DNA from: Geothrix fuzhouensis
GTDB lineage: Bacteria > Acidobacteriota > Holophagae > Holophagales > Holophagaceae
Direction of reading: 5' to 3'
Assembly: GCF_024609325.1 (NCBI RefSeq)
Contig: NZ_JANHMQ010000002.1
Coordinates: forward strand, 744,001-808,000
DNA: 64,000 bases
The notes under the pieces were generated by a model that worked only from the letters and a program-made list of their open reading frames with translations, did no database searches and had not been told where the DNA came from. Positions 8,473 to 17,868 of the stretch are shown in pieces. How positions within the stretch are numbered: the first letter of the stretch is position 1; each line of letters starts with the position of its first letter. The position numbers and the translations under genes were made by a program.

Positions 8473-9345
8473 CTACAGCCCCCGCGCCCACTCCGGCCGC
8501 AGCTGGGTTCGGCCTGCGAGCGCCGCGTCGATGGCAGCCAGAATGGCGTCCCGGTCGCGGGGCAGCCGCCCGCCGATGGGCAGGTAATTGGAGGCGTGGT
8601 TGGAGCGGAAAATGGCGCCGCGGGGGTGGGCTTCCTCGACGAACCAGAGCAACTCGGTCAGCAGCCCCCGGACATCCGGCAGCTCGAAACGACCCTGCTC
8701 GGCCAGCCGGGCGATGGGCGTGCGGGGAACCACCGTCAGCGTCAGCGTGGAGAGGAAGCGCGGATCCATTGCCGTGGCGAGCTGGCCGGAAGCCCGTGCA
8801 TGGATTTCGCTGCGCTCGCGGCCGCCGGCGCCCAGCAGGAAGATTAGCGATTGCTCCATCCCAGCCTCTCGGGCCTTGCGCGCCGCTTCGATGTGCTCCG
8901 CCGCCGTGGCCCCCTTCGCAAGGCGGTGGAGGGTCACGTCATCGCCCGATTCTGGCCCGATGTAGAGGAGTGCGAGTCCGAGCTCCCGGAGCCGCTTCAA
9001 ATCGCCAGCTGATTTCGCCAGGAGGTTGCGCGCCGTCGCGTAGGTGCTGACGCGCCGTAAGCGGGGGAAGGCCGCGGCCAGGGCGACCAGGATGGGCTCC
9101 CACATGCCGAGCTCCATGCCCAGCGGATCACCGTCGGCCACGAAGACGTGCCGCACCTCCTCCGCGTAGCGGGCGCCAGCCTCGGCGATGTCTGCCAGGA
9201 CCTCCTCCAGGGGGCGCACCCGATAGCGCTTGTCCCGGTACATGGCGCAGTAGTTACAGGCGTTCCACGAACACCCGAGGGTGGCCTGCAGGATGAACGA
9301 ATCCGCCTCGCTGGGCGGGCGGAAGAGGGGTTCGTCGTAGCGCAT
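8473..9345 (-). CDS. Radical SAM protein of unknown substrate
   Basis: The protein has 290 residues from the chosen start. A cluster motif Cys25-x4-Cys30-x2-Cys33 followed by AMY binds the radical-SAM [4Fe-4S] cluster. GDPLGME and GPESGDD are SAM-barrel motifs. I chose the ATG at 9345 because GGGAG lies eight bases upstream and the protein then begins MRYDEPLFRPPSEAD, as in this family. An ATG at 9390 without a ribosome site is the alternative. The gene is divergent from nfeD. The family is widespread and its reaction is not established. Confidence 0.85.
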   Translation of the reverse strand: MRYDEPLFRPPSEADSFILQATLGCSWNACNYCAMYRDKRYRVRPLEEVLADIAEAGARYAEEVRHVFVADGDPLGMELGMWEPILVALAAAFPRLRRVSTYATARNLLAKSAGDLKRLRELGLALLYIGPESGDDVTLHRLAKGATAAEHIEAARKAREAGMEQSLIFLLGAGGRERSEIHARASGQLATAMDPRFLSTLTLTVVPRTPIARLAEQGRFELPDVRGLLTELLWFVEEAHPRGAIFRSNHASNYLPIGGRLPRDRDAILAAIDAALAGRTQLRPEWARGL

Positions 9346-9460
9346 GAGCCATTCTCCCGCATCCCTGGGAATCAGGGGTTGAAGGGGCATGAGGCGCAGG
9401 GTGGTGCGCGAGGCAGGATACTCCTCCCTGGTAGACTGATCGCGTTCCCGCGAGGTCTCC

Positions 9461-10831
9461 ATGCGAGCAGGTCGCGGAAGGATCCGGTCGGTCGAATCTT
9501 CAGCACCGTTGAGGTGTTCAGCCTGGCGTTTCCTTTTCGCGACCCTGGCTACCCTGATGGCTCTGATCACCATGGTGGCGTGGGGATCCCAGGCCGCTGA
9601 GCGGACGGTGGGTGTCGCCCGGGTCCAGGGGACCATCGGTCCGGCGACGGCAGGCTACCTCGCGCGGGCCATCGGGGAGGCCGCGGGCCAGAAGGCCGAG
9701 TGCCTGATCATCGAACTCGACACGCCGGGCGGACTCCTCGACTCCACGAAAGAGATCATCCAGAGCTTCCTCCGGTCGCCCGTTCCCATCGTCGTGTACG
9801 TGTCGCCCCAGGGAGCCTGGGCCGGCAGCGCGGGGTGCTTCATCACGATGGCCGCCGACGTGGCGGTGATGGCGCCCTCCACCAGCATCGGGGCGGCGCA
9901 CCCGGTCGGGATCGGCTCTGGCGGCGAAAAACAGGATGAGGTGATGAAGCAGAAGCTGGAGAATTTCGCCTCCAGCTACCTCGAGGCCATCGCCGGGAAG
10001 CGGCATCGCAACATCGAGTGGGCCAGGGCCTCGGTGCGCGAAAGCGCCTCCATCACCGCTGACAAAGCCCTCCAGTTGAACGTGGTGGACCTCATCGCCA
10101 ATGATCGGTCCGACCTGCTAAAACAGCTCCAGGGCAGGGAGGTCGGTGAGCGGCGCCTGGAGACCGCGGGGGCCGCCATTCTCGAGATCCCGATGTCGGC
10201 GAGGGAGAAGGCATTCCAGGCCATCGCGCATCCCCAGGTGATGCTGATCCTGATGCTGGTCGTGGTGTACGGGATCATCGGGGAGCTCACCAGCCCCGGG
10301 GCCATCCTGCCGGGTGTGGTGGGCGTGATCGCCCTGCTGTTGCTGCTGTACCTCTCCTCGGTGCTGCCGATGAATGTCACCGGGCTGGCGCTGATCGCCG
10401 TGGGGATCCTGCTGTTCACCATCGACGCGTTCGCCCCAACGCACGGTGTGCTCACGGTCGGCGGCGTCATCGCCTTCTTCCTCGGCCTGGTCATGCTCTT
10501 CGATCGGGGTGAGCCCTTCCTGCGCCTGTCGCTGATATGGATGGTGCCGGCTACCGTCGTCACGGCCCTGTTCTTCATCTTTGTGGCCGGGGCAGGCATC
10601 CGCGCCCAGCGGCTTCCCGCCAGGGCCGGCGCCGAGACGATGCTGGGCCGGGTCGTCCCGGCCGTGGAACCGATCGATCCCACCGGCGGGAAGGTATTCA
10701 TCGAGGGCGAGTACTGGAATGCCATCAGTGCGGAGGCCATCGCGGCCGGCCAGGCAGTCGAGATCGTCGCCCTGAACGGGTTGACCTTGACGGTGAAACC
10801 GATGGGGACTTCCAAGGAGGAGCAACCATGA
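9461..10831 (+). CDS. nfeD: NfeD-family membrane-bound serine protease
   Basis: This is the long (456 residue) NfeD type: a signal/anchor helix (about 22-40), a ClpP-like protease domain (about 48-240), a block of membrane helices (about 258-385) and a small C-terminal OB-fold domain (about 390-450). The likely nucleophile is Ser123 in AGSAG, and ELDTPGG at 85-91 is the matching substrate-cleft motif. Relatives cleave stomatin-like partners. Here the next gene encodes exactly such a partner, joined by an ATGA overlap. The ATG at 9461 has GCGAGGT six bases upstream. Confidence 0.9.
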   Translation: MRAGRGRIRSVESSAPLRCSAWRFLFATLATLMALITMVAWGSQAAERTVGVARVQGTIGPATAGYLARAIGEAAGQKAECLIIELDTPGGLLDSTKEIIQSFLRSPVPIVVYVSPQGAWAGSAGCFITMAADVAVMAPSTSIGAAHPVGIGSGGEKQDEVMKQKLENFASSYLEAIAGKRHRNIEWARASVRESASITADKALQLNVVDLIANDRSDLLKQLQGREVGERRLETAGAAILEIPMSAREKAFQAIAHPQVMLILMLVVVYGIIGELTSPGAILPGVVGVIALLLLLYLSSVLPMNVTGLALIAVGILLFTIDAFAPTHGVLTVGGVIAFFLGLVMLFDRGEPFLRLSLIWMVPATVVTALFFIFVAGAGIRAQRLPARAGAETMLGRVVPAVEPIDPTGGKVFIEGEYWNAISAEAIAAGQAVEIVALNGLTLTVKPMGTSKEEQP

Positions 10832-11592
10832 ACGAATTCCTGTTGTACCTGGGCCCCTGGATCGCCGTGCTCCTGGCGCTGGGACTGATCGTCCTGCCCC
10901 AGGCGGCGCGCATCCTGCGTGAGTACGAACGGGGCGTGATCTTCCGCTGGGGCAAGCTCAAGGGCGCCAAGGGGCCGGGTCTGATCTTCCTGATCCCCTT
11001 CATCGACCGCATGGTGCGGATGGACCTGCGCGTGGTGACCATCGACGTGCCCAAGCAGGAGGTCATGACCCGCGACAACGTCCCGGCGACGGTGGATGCC
11101 GTGGTCTATTTCCGGGTGGTGGATCCGGAGTCGGCGGTGGTCAAGGTGGAGAACTTCCTCAAGGCCTCCTCCCTGATCGCGCAAACCACCTTGCGGAAGG
11201 TGCTTGGCCAGTCGGAACTGGATGAGCTGCTGGCCCATCGCGAAAAGATCAATGTCCAGCTGCAGGAGATCATCGACCGCCAGACCGCGCCATGGGGCGT
11301 GAAGGTGAGCACCGTGGAGGTGCGCGACGTGGTGCTGCCCGATGGCATGAAACGCGCCATGGCCAAGCAGGCCGAAGCTGAGCGCGAACGGCGCGCCAAG
11401 GTCGTCAACGCCGAGGGGGAATTCCAGGCCGCGGAGAAGATGGTGCAGGCCGCCGCCATGATGGCGGAGCAGCCCATCTCGCTTCAGCTGCGCTTCCTCC
11501 AGACCATGGTGGAGATCTCCAGCGAGCACAACACCACCAGCTTCATCCCACTGCCGAGTGAGCTCTTCCGGCCTTTCATTCAGAAAGGTTAG
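10828..11592 (+). CDS. Slipin/stomatin-like SPFH-domain protein
   Basis: This membrane-anchored SPFH (band 7) protein has 254 residues. One N-terminal membrane helix (about 5-25) is followed by the REYERGVIFRWGK motif and the SPFH domain, then a helical region rich in Ala/Glu (about 170-215). Such proteins oligomerise into membrane microdomains and are substrates or scaffolds for the NfeD protease encoded just upstream. The ATG at 10828 overlaps the nfeD stop and has AAGGAGG nearby. It is QmcA/slipin-like; paralogue-level naming is not possible here. Confidence 0.92.
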   Translation: MNEFLLYLGPWIAVLLALGLIVLPQAARILREYERGVIFRWGKLKGAKGPGLIFLIPFIDRMVRMDLRVVTIDVPKQEVMTRDNVPATVDAVVYFRVVDPESAVVKVENFLKASSLIAQTTLRKVLGQSELDELLAHREKINVQLQEIIDRQTAPWGVKVSTVEVRDVVLPDGMKRAMAKQAEAERERRAKVVNAEGEFQAAEKMVQAAAMMAEQPISLQLRFLQTMVEISSEHNTTSFIPLPSELFRPFIQKG

Positions 11593-11970
11593 GGCGGAGC
11601 CGGCTTTGCGAAGCCATCGCTGGATCCGGCTTGCCCAGAGGTCCCGATACGGAGTTGCGTTCAGAGATAAAGATCACCGCCAAGGTTACCAAGTCAAGCA
11701 GCTAATATTTATTATTTCAATTATTTAGGCTCATTCAACACGCTCCGAGCCATGGCTGCGATTCACGCAGGCCCAGCGCACGGGCTGCCTCTGCCATCAA
11801 GCGAGATTAGGGGATTCTCTACATCAAGGTCGGTAGCTTGGGTGGCTTCGAAAGAGCCCATGAACCTTCCGGCCTGGCGCTATGCTGGCCATTCCGCCAA
11901 AGGAACCCTCATGAATTCCGATCCCTGCGCAGGTGCTTTTCCATCTCCCGCTGGCCTCAAGCGGTAGTCC
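11593..11970. other. Gene-free region with an A/T-rich patch
   Basis: This stretch of nearly 380 bases separates the slipin gene from the deacetylase gene. It holds a short hairpin just after the slipin stop (GGCTT/AAGCC with a TGCG loop) and an unusually A/T-rich patch at about 11701-11731. That patch is the best candidate for the promoter region of the deacetylase-symporter operon. No credible reading frame, repeat or RNA gene was seen. Confidence 0.4.
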
Positions 11971-14490
11971 ATGCGGACCCTGTACCGGATCCTCGTCTTC
12001 GTTCTAGGGGCCACGTTGGTGGCGTGCCTCCAGGCCCAGGTCCCGGTGCGGGACGCTGCGGAGCTGCAGAAACAGCTCGACCGGCTCCAGACCGTGGGCA
12101 GTGTCCTGTATATCGCCGCCCACCCCGATGACGAGAACACCGCCGTGCTCGCCACCCTCTCCCGGGGCCGCAACCTTCGTACGGCCTACCTTGCCATCAC
12201 CCGAGGAGGCGGCGGCCAGAACCTCATCGGCCACGAACTGGGCGATAGCCTCGCGGCCATCCGGACCCAGGAACTGCTGGCCGCGCGGCGGATCGATGGT
12301 GCCGAGCAGTTCTTCACGTCGGCGGTGGATTTCGGGTTTTCCAAGACGGCGGAAGAGTCCCTTCGGATCTGGGGCCACGACCGGGTCCTCGCTGAGGTGG
12401 TGCGGACCATCCGTGTCTTCCAGCCGGATGTCATCCTCACCCGGTTCCCGCCGGACGCGAGGGCAGGGCACGGCCACCACATCGCCTCCGCCATGCTGGC
12501 CATCGAAGCCTTCAAAGCCGCGGCAGACCCGGCCCGCTTCCCTGAGCAGCTCAAGGCTGGTCTCCGGCCCTGGCAGGCCACGCGGCTGCTGTGGAACCAC
12601 TTCCGTTTCACGGAGGATGCGCCCAAGCCCCCCGCCGGAAGCCTCACGCTGGACGTGGGCGCCTTCGATCCGCTGCTCGGCCGTTCCTACGGTGAACTCG
12701 CCGCCGAAAGCCGCAGCCAGCATCGCAGCCAGGGGTTCGGCGTGCTGGCTCAGCGGGGCCAGCGGGAGGAAAGCTTCGAGCTGCTACAAGGCCGGCCCGC
12801 GAAAAGTGATCTCTTCGACGGAGTTGATCTCACCTGGTCCCGCTTTCCCGGTACCGGTGGCCTTGCGGCGCTCCTGCGCGAGGCCCGACAAGGCTTCCGC
12901 CCCGAACAGCCTGCTCGCATCCTGCCGCAGCTCGTGCGGGCGCTGACGGAGCTGCGAGGCCTGCCCGCCGAGATCCGAACCAAGCCCATCGTCCAGGCCA
13001 AGGCCGCGGAATTGGGCGAGGCGATACGTTCCGCCGCCGGTCTCTGGGTGGAAGCCATCGCCGATCGGCAGCGCGTGGCGCCTGGCGACCCCCTCACTGT
13101 GAACGTCGCGGTGCTGGCCCGCGAAGGCGGCCCGCTGGTGCTGGATACCCTCGCCCTGGAGTCGCATCGGCCCGAAGGAGCCCGCGTACTGCAGACGCGC
13201 AAACCCGGGAAACCCCTGCCTGACAATGCACCTGAGAAGGAAGTGTTCACCTTCACCCTGCCCATGAATACACCGCTCAGCCAACCCCATTGGCTGGGGG
13301 GCCCGGGCGCCGAAGCCTGGGCGGGCCGGCCCGAATCCCCTGCGCCATTCCGCCTCAGGGCCCACCTGAGGCTGCCGGAAGGCACCTTCGACGTCGTCGT
13401 GCCAGTACAATTCCGGTTCCGCGATCCGGTCCTGGGCGAGCGGTACCAGCCCCTGGCCGTGGTGCCCGCCGCCCTGGTCAACCTCGCAGAACCGGTGCAG
13501 ATGTTTGAAGCGCCCACGGCGAAGGAGGTGCGCCTCAAGGTGCTGGCCGGCGGGGCATCCATCGCGGGACGGCTGCGGTTGAAGGTGCCTGAAGGGTGGC
13601 AGGTGGAGCCTGCCGAACAACCCTTCACGCTGACCCACGCCGGGGAGGCGCGCGAATTGGCCTTCCGCCTCACGCCGCCTGCGGCGGTGGCCTCCGGGGA
13701 ACTGCGCGCTGAGGTGGACACCGGGGTGGGCTTTTTCCCCGCGCACAGCCTCGTGACCGTTGACTATCCGCACATCCCCCTGCAGACGCTCCTGCCCGAA
13801 GCGAAGGCGCGCCTGGAGCGCTTCGACCTGAAGCACGATGGCCGCCGCATCGGCTACGTCATGGGGGCGGGCGATGACATCCCCCAGGCCCTGCGCCGGA
13901 TCGGCTACGAGGTGGAGCTCCTGTCGGACGAAGCGCTGGCCCGGGAGGACCTCGCCCGCTTCGACGCCATCGTGCTGGGTATCCGCGCCTTCAACACTCG
14001 TCCGGCCCTGCAGACCCTCAAGGAGCGCCTCCACGCCTACGTCGCCGCAGGCGGCACCGAGGTGGTGCTCTACACCGTGAACGTCGGCTTCCCGGGCATC
14101 AATGCCGCCATGGTCACGGAAGCCATCGGCCCCTATCCCTTCAAAGTGGGAAGGAAGCGCGTCACCGTCGAGACCGTGCCGGTGCGCCTCCTCCAACCCG
14201 GCCACCCCGTGTTCCACTGGCCCAACGAGATCACCGCCAAGGATTTCGACGGCTGGGTGCAGGAACGGAGCCTCTACCACGCCGAAGGCTGGGATGCCCG
14301 CTACACGGCCCTGCTGGGCATGGCCGACCCGGGCGAACACGAGGATGGCGGCGCCCTGATCGTGACCAAGTACGGGAAAGGCCACTACGTGTACACGGGC
14401 CTTTCCTTCTTCCGCCAGCTGCCGGATGGGGTGCCCGGGGCCACCCGACTCTTCGCCAACCTGCTGGCCCTGGGGCATGCCCATGACTGA
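11971..14490 (+). CDS. Secreted PIG-L/LmbE-type deacetylase with C-terminal glutaminase-like domain
   Basis: The 839-residue protein has a signal peptide (about 1-23) and an LmbE-fold N-acetyl hydrolase domain (about 42-260). Its zinc motif AHPDDE is at 50-55, with a further GHGHH motif near 168. Family members deacetylate N-acetylglucosamine-containing conjugates. A middle region of beta-rich modules (about 350-600) precedes a C-terminal ThuA/GATase1-like fold (about 625-835). It is the first gene of a tightly overlapped trio with a 38-residue membrane peptide and a sodium symporter. That context suggests breakdown of an amino-sugar compound outside the cytoplasm followed by uptake. Confidence 0.85.
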   Translation: MRTLYRILVFVLGATLVACLQAQVPVRDAAELQKQLDRLQTVGSVLYIAAHPDDENTAVLATLSRGRNLRTAYLAITRGGGGQNLIGHELGDSLAAIRTQELLAARRIDGAEQFFTSAVDFGFSKTAEESLRIWGHDRVLAEVVRTIRVFQPDVILTRFPPDARAGHGHHIASAMLAIEAFKAAADPARFPEQLKAGLRPWQATRLLWNHFRFTEDAPKPPAGSLTLDVGAFDPLLGRSYGELAAESRSQHRSQGFGVLAQRGQREESFELLQGRPAKSDLFDGVDLTWSRFPGTGGLAALLREARQGFRPEQPARILPQLVRALTELRGLPAEIRTKPIVQAKAAELGEAIRSAAGLWVEAIADRQRVAPGDPLTVNVAVLAREGGPLVLDTLALESHRPEGARVLQTRKPGKPLPDNAPEKEVFTFTLPMNTPLSQPHWLGGPGAEAWAGRPESPAPFRLRAHLRLPEGTFDVVVPVQFRFRDPVLGERYQPLAVVPAALVNLAEPVQMFEAPTAKEVRLKVLAGGASIAGRLRLKVPEGWQVEPAEQPFTLTHAGEARELAFRLTPPAAVASGELRAEVDTGVGFFPAHSLVTVDYPHIPLQTLLPEAKARLERFDLKHDGRRIGYVMGAGDDIPQALRRIGYEVELLSDEALAREDLARFDAIVLGIRAFNTRPALQTLKERLHAYVAAGGTEVVLYTVNVGFPGINAAMVTEAIGPYPFKVGRKRVTVETVPVRLLQPGHPVFHWPNEITAKDFDGWVQERSLYHAEGWDARYTALLGMADPGEHEDGGALIVTKYGKGHYVYTGLSFFRQLPDGVPGATRLFANLLALGHAHD

Positions 14491-14599
14491 GGGAGCCCCG
14501 CCCATCCTCGGGAGCTGGAAGCGCCTCTACCTGCTCGTGCTGGGCGAACTGCTGCTCTGCGTGCTGGGCTTCCGCTTGTTTTCCTGGTTCTTCTCATGA
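14483..14599 (+). CDS. 38-residue membrane peptide between deacetylase and symporter
   Basis: A very short reading frame begins at an ATG inside the end of the deacetylase gene and stops inside the symporter start codon (ATGA at 14596-14599). The peptide has a polar start (MTEGAPPILGSWKR) and one hydrophobic helix (about residues 15-37) ending in SWFFS. Overlaps at both ends make translational coupling likely. It may be a small accessory subunit of the symporter, as seen in some other SSS systems, but no family match could be tested. The main alternative is a chance open frame linking the two genes. Confidence 0.6.
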   Translation: MTEGAPPILGSWKRLYLLVLGELLLCVLGFRLFSWFFS

Positions 14600-16296
14600 G
14601 CCGGATCGACTGGATCGTGCTCGGCGGCGCGCTGCTGTTCGTGGTCCTCTGGGGCCTCTACAAGGGGCGTGGTGCCACCACCGGTGAGGGCTACATCGGC
14701 GGCGGCCGCGATCATCGCTGGTGGCTGATCGGCCTGTCCATCATCGCCACACAGATGAGCGCGATCACCTTCCTCTCCACCCCAGGCCTGGCCTACGTGG
14801 ATGGCATGCGCTTCGTGCAGTTCTACTTCGGCCTGCCTCTCGCGGCCATTGCGCTTTCCATCACGGTCATTCCGCTCTACCACCGCCTGAAGGTGTCCAC
14901 GGCCTACGAGATACTGGAGAACCGCTTCGATCTGAAGACCCGGCTGCTCGCCGCGAGCCTCTTCCTCATCCAACGCAGCCTCGCCGTGGGCATCACCATT
15001 TTCGCACCCGCCCTCGTCCTGTCGGTGCTGCTGGGCTGGAGCATCCACGCCAACATCCTCCTGGTCGGGGTGCTGGTCATGACCTACACCGTGGTGGGCG
15101 GCACCCGGGCGGTGGCCTGGGCCCATACGTCGCAGATGGTGATCATCGCCTTCGGGATGATTCTCGCGGGGGTGATGACCGCGCACCGGCTGCCGGCCCA
15201 CGTGAGCCTCAGCGATGCCCTGCATGTGGCGGGCGGGCTGGGGCGCCTGAATGCCATCGACCTCAAGTTCGACCTCAATAACCGCTACAACCTATGGTCC
15301 GGGCTGATTGGCGGGTTCTTCCTCATGCTGTCCTATTTCGGCACGGACCAGTCCCAGGTGCAGCGCTACCTGGCGGGGAGTTCCGTCACCCAGAGCCGGC
15401 TCGGCCTCCTGCTGAACGGCATGGTCAAGGTGCCCCTGCAGTTCCTCATCCTGCTGCTCGGCGTGCTGGTGTTCGCCTTCTACCAGTTCAACGCGCCGCC
15501 GCTCTTCTTCAACCCGGGTCCTGTGAAACAGGTCATGGCGGGTCCGGATGGGCCCGCCTACCGGGCCACTGAGGCCGAGTACGCGAAGGCACGGGAGGTC
15601 CAGCGCCAACGGGCCGAAGCCTTCGTGGCGGCCCGCCACGGTGGGGAGGCGGGGCTGGTCGCCGCCGCCAAGCAGCAGCTCCAGCAGGCCCAGGCGGAAA
15701 GTGAATCGGTGCGGCAGAAGGGCCTGGCGATCATCGAGAAGGCCAATCCGGGCACCCATCCCAGCGACGTCAACTACATCTTCCTCGCCTACGTGCTGAG
15801 CAGCCTGCCCGCGGGGCTGGTGGGCCTCGTGCTCGCCGCCGTGTTCTCGGGCTCCATGTCTTCCATGTCCGGGGAGATCAGCGCCCTGGGGGCGACCACG
15901 GTGGTGGATCTGTGGCGGCGCCTCATCGGGGGCAGCCGGGGCGTGCGCGAGGTCTGGGTGGGGCGCATCGCCACCTTCGCCTGGGGCTGCTTCGCCATGG
16001 CCTTCGCGGAGTACGCGGCCCGCCTGGGCTCCCTCATCGAGGCCGTGAACATCCTCGGGTCCCTGTTCTACGGCACCATCCTCGGCATCTTCATCACGGC
16101 GTTCTACGTCAAGCGCGCCAGGGGTGGCACGGCCTTCTACGCCGCCCTCGTCGCGGAAGTCGGCGTGTTCGCCTGCTTCAAGTTCACCAGCATCTCCTTC
16201 CTCTGGTACAACGTCATCGGTTGCCTCGCGGTGGTTGGCCTGGCTTGGGCTTTCAGCCTGTTCCGCACGCCGGACGCCCTTCCCCAATCGAGCTGA
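14596..16296 (+). CDS. Sodium:solute symporter (SSS family)
   Basis: This inner-membrane sodium-coupled transporter has 566 residues and about 13 predicted helices in the LeuT-fold SSS arrangement. YLAGSS and GSMSSMSGE are typical SSS segments. A hydrophilic, Ala/Gln/Glu-rich stretch of about 90 residues (300-387) interrupts the membrane region and probably forms a coiled-coil loop. The gene is coupled to the preceding micropeptide gene. A sugar, sialic-acid-like compound or amino-sugar product of the upstream deacetylase is a reasonable guess for the solute, but the sequence does not decide it. Confidence 0.88.
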   Translation: MSRIDWIVLGGALLFVVLWGLYKGRGATTGEGYIGGGRDHRWWLIGLSIIATQMSAITFLSTPGLAYVDGMRFVQFYFGLPLAAIALSITVIPLYHRLKVSTAYEILENRFDLKTRLLAASLFLIQRSLAVGITIFAPALVLSVLLGWSIHANILLVGVLVMTYTVVGGTRAVAWAHTSQMVIIAFGMILAGVMTAHRLPAHVSLSDALHVAGGLGRLNAIDLKFDLNNRYNLWSGLIGGFFLMLSYFGTDQSQVQRYLAGSSVTQSRLGLLLNGMVKVPLQFLILLLGVLVFAFYQFNAPPLFFNPGPVKQVMAGPDGPAYRATEAEYAKAREVQRQRAEAFVAARHGGEAGLVAAAKQQLQQAQAESESVRQKGLAIIEKANPGTHPSDVNYIFLAYVLSSLPAGLVGLVLAAVFSGSMSSMSGEISALGATTVVDLWRRLIGGSRGVREVWVGRIATFAWGCFAMAFAEYAARLGSLIEAVNILGSLFYGTILGIFITAFYVKRARGGTAFYAALVAEVGVFACFKFTSISFLWYNVIGCLAVVGLAWAFSLFRTPDALPQSS

Positions 16297-16376
16297 CCCA
16301 GCTTGGCGCCAGGGCTTCGCGCCGAACATCAGCCCACCCAGCGCGCTGCCCTGGTTGCCCCTGCAATCGCCGGCCC

Positions 16377-17042
16377 CTAAACGACGGGCAGAATCAACTC
16401 CGGCCCATCGTTGTGGACATTGCCTACGGCCTGGCCCACCGGATGGGCGCGCATCAGGTCGCTGGGGTAGGGCACCAGCAGCGGCTGCAGCTCGCGCACC
16501 TGAGCGGCCGGGTCCAGCCAGGCTTTCCACTGGGTTTTGGGGAGGATGGCCGGCATCCGGCCATGAATCGCGGCCATGAGGTCGTTGGGCGGGATCGTGA
16601 TGATGCAGGCGCTGATCATCACCTCGCCATTCGGTCCCTGCCAATCCTCCATCAGCCCGGCGAAGGCAAACAGGTCATTGTCCTTGGGGTAGATGTAGAA
16701 CGGTTGTTTCACCTTGCCCTCGGTCCTCCATTCATAGAAACCCGAGGCCGGGACGAGGCACCGCTTGCGGCGGAAGGCGCCCCGGAAGGTGGGCTTCACG
16801 GCCAGGGTCTCTGCGCGCGCATTGAATGGCTTCGGGCTGGTGTTGGGATCCTTGCTCCAGCCTGGAATGAGGCCCCAGTGGGCGACATCGGCCACCAGGT
16901 GATCCCGCTCGGGACGCACGATGACGATGTGTTGGCCCGGTGCGATGTTGTAGCCCTTCACGATGGTGAAACCAGGGGGGACCAGCGCGAAGGCCTCGGC
17001 CAAGGATTTGGCGTCGAAGGTGAAGGTGTAGCGGCCGCACAT
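16377..17042 (-). CDS. yedK: SRAP-domain protein (YedK/HMCES-type abasic-site crosslinker)
   Basis: SRAP proteins shield abasic sites in single-stranded DNA by forming a DNA-protein crosslink through Cys2. The ATG at 17042 gives MCGRYTF, placing the cysteine at position 2 as the chemistry requires; an ATG nine bases upstream would not. Other active-site residues are visible: Asn in NARAET, Glu in FYEW and His in IHGRMPAIL. The protein has 221 residues, normal for the family. Old names such as SOS response-associated peptidase reflect autocatalytic Met removal. No LexA box was recognised. Confidence 0.93.
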   Translation of the reverse strand: MCGRYTFTFDAKSLAEAFALVPPGFTIVKGYNIAPGQHIVIVRPERDHLVADVAHWGLIPGWSKDPNTSPKPFNARAETLAVKPTFRGAFRRKRCLVPASGFYEWRTEGKVKQPFYIYPKDNDLFAFAGLMEDWQGPNGEVMISACIITIPPNDLMAAIHGRMPAILPKTQWKAWLDPAAQVRELQPLLVPYPSDLMRAHPVGQAVGNVHNDGPELILPVV

Positions 17043-17121
17043 GGATGGCATGATGCCCGGACTGGCGAAATCCTGCTCGCGCTGGGGCCCTGGGTGGGGA
17101 GCCTGGTCCAGGCAGGCTCGA

Positions 17122-17868
17122 TCAGCAGCCCCGCCGCCGCGCCTCCGATACCAGGTGGAGGCCCAGGTCCACGGGATCTCCGGCGATCAGCGGCAGGCCT
17201 GCGACAAAGCCCGGGCGGCCCACGCGGTCGTCCAGCGGGGCCTGCGGGCAGAGCTTCTGGAACCGCGCCGCCAGCAGAAGGAGGTTCGCCAAGGTAGCCG
17301 GCGCCATCTCCGCGCCCAGGCACTGGTAGCTCATGCGGTGCTCATAGATCATCAGATCCGGAGCGCCGTCACTGCGTTGCACGAGAAGGAAGGGCTCTTT
17401 GGCATGGGTGGTGCGCTCCTTCGTTTCCGTCACCTTCTTCGTCAGCATCATGCCGCCGCTGAGCACCGCCCGGCCCAGGTTCAGCTCACGCTTCGTCGTC
17501 TTTTCCACTTCGGTGGACGTGTGGGTGCGGGCGCCGCGTTGCAGCAGTCGCACGGCCGCGAACGGGCAGGTGTGCACGGCGCCCTGGCTGTCCTGGGCCA
17601 GGAACCCATCCGCCGTCCAGGAGAGCCCCCGAACCAGGATGCGGCGGGCATCGGTGGGCACCTGTGCGGGATCCGAAGACCAGGCCAGGAAGCCCTCCGC
17701 GGTGAGGGCCGTGACCAGGGCGTCAGGCTCCGCCGCCGCGCGCACGAGGATGCGCGGGAAGGTCCCTGCGAGCAGGCGTGCCGCGTCGGACGGCGCTAGG
17801 CCCGCGAGCTGGGCCGCGCGGGCGATGGCGGAGGGATGGTCCGGAAGGCGGCCGAGGGTGATGAACAT
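17122..17868 (-). CDS. Conserved-looking protein of unknown function
   Basis: This 248-residue soluble protein has no motif I recognise. The N-terminal 60 residues contain a helical AGLAPSDAARLLAG segment resembling small ribosomal-L7/L12-like helper domains seen in other uncharacterised proteins. The centre is rich in Thr/Lys/Glu (about 150-180). The ATG at 17868 is preferred over a GTG at 17961 because the extra residues look like translated spacer. Neither start has a good ribosome site. It lies 79 bases upstream of the SRAP gene on the same strand. Confidence 0.6.
   Translation of the reverse strand: MFITLGRLPDHPSAIARAAQLAGLAPSDAARLLAGTFPRILVRAAAEPDALVTALTAEGFLAWSSDPAQVPTDARRILVRGLSWTADGFLAQDSQGAVHTCPFAAVRLLQRGARTHTSTEVEKTTKRELNLGRAVLSGGMMLTKKVTETKERTTHAKEPFLLVQRSDGAPDLMIYEHRMSYQCLGAEMAPATLANLLLLAARFQKLCPQAPLDDRVGRPGFVAGLPLIAGDPVDLGLHLVSEARRRGC

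Noticed and set aside
11752-11967. 71-residue frame in the spacer before the deacetylase gene
   Set aside because: No ribosome site, no domain, and composition unlike coding sequence in the rest of the window.
12784-14505. A 573-residue antisense frame opposite the deacetylase gene
   Set aside because: The sense frame encodes a clear LmbE-type enzyme. The antisense product has no recognisable domain and is explained by GC-rich third codon positions.
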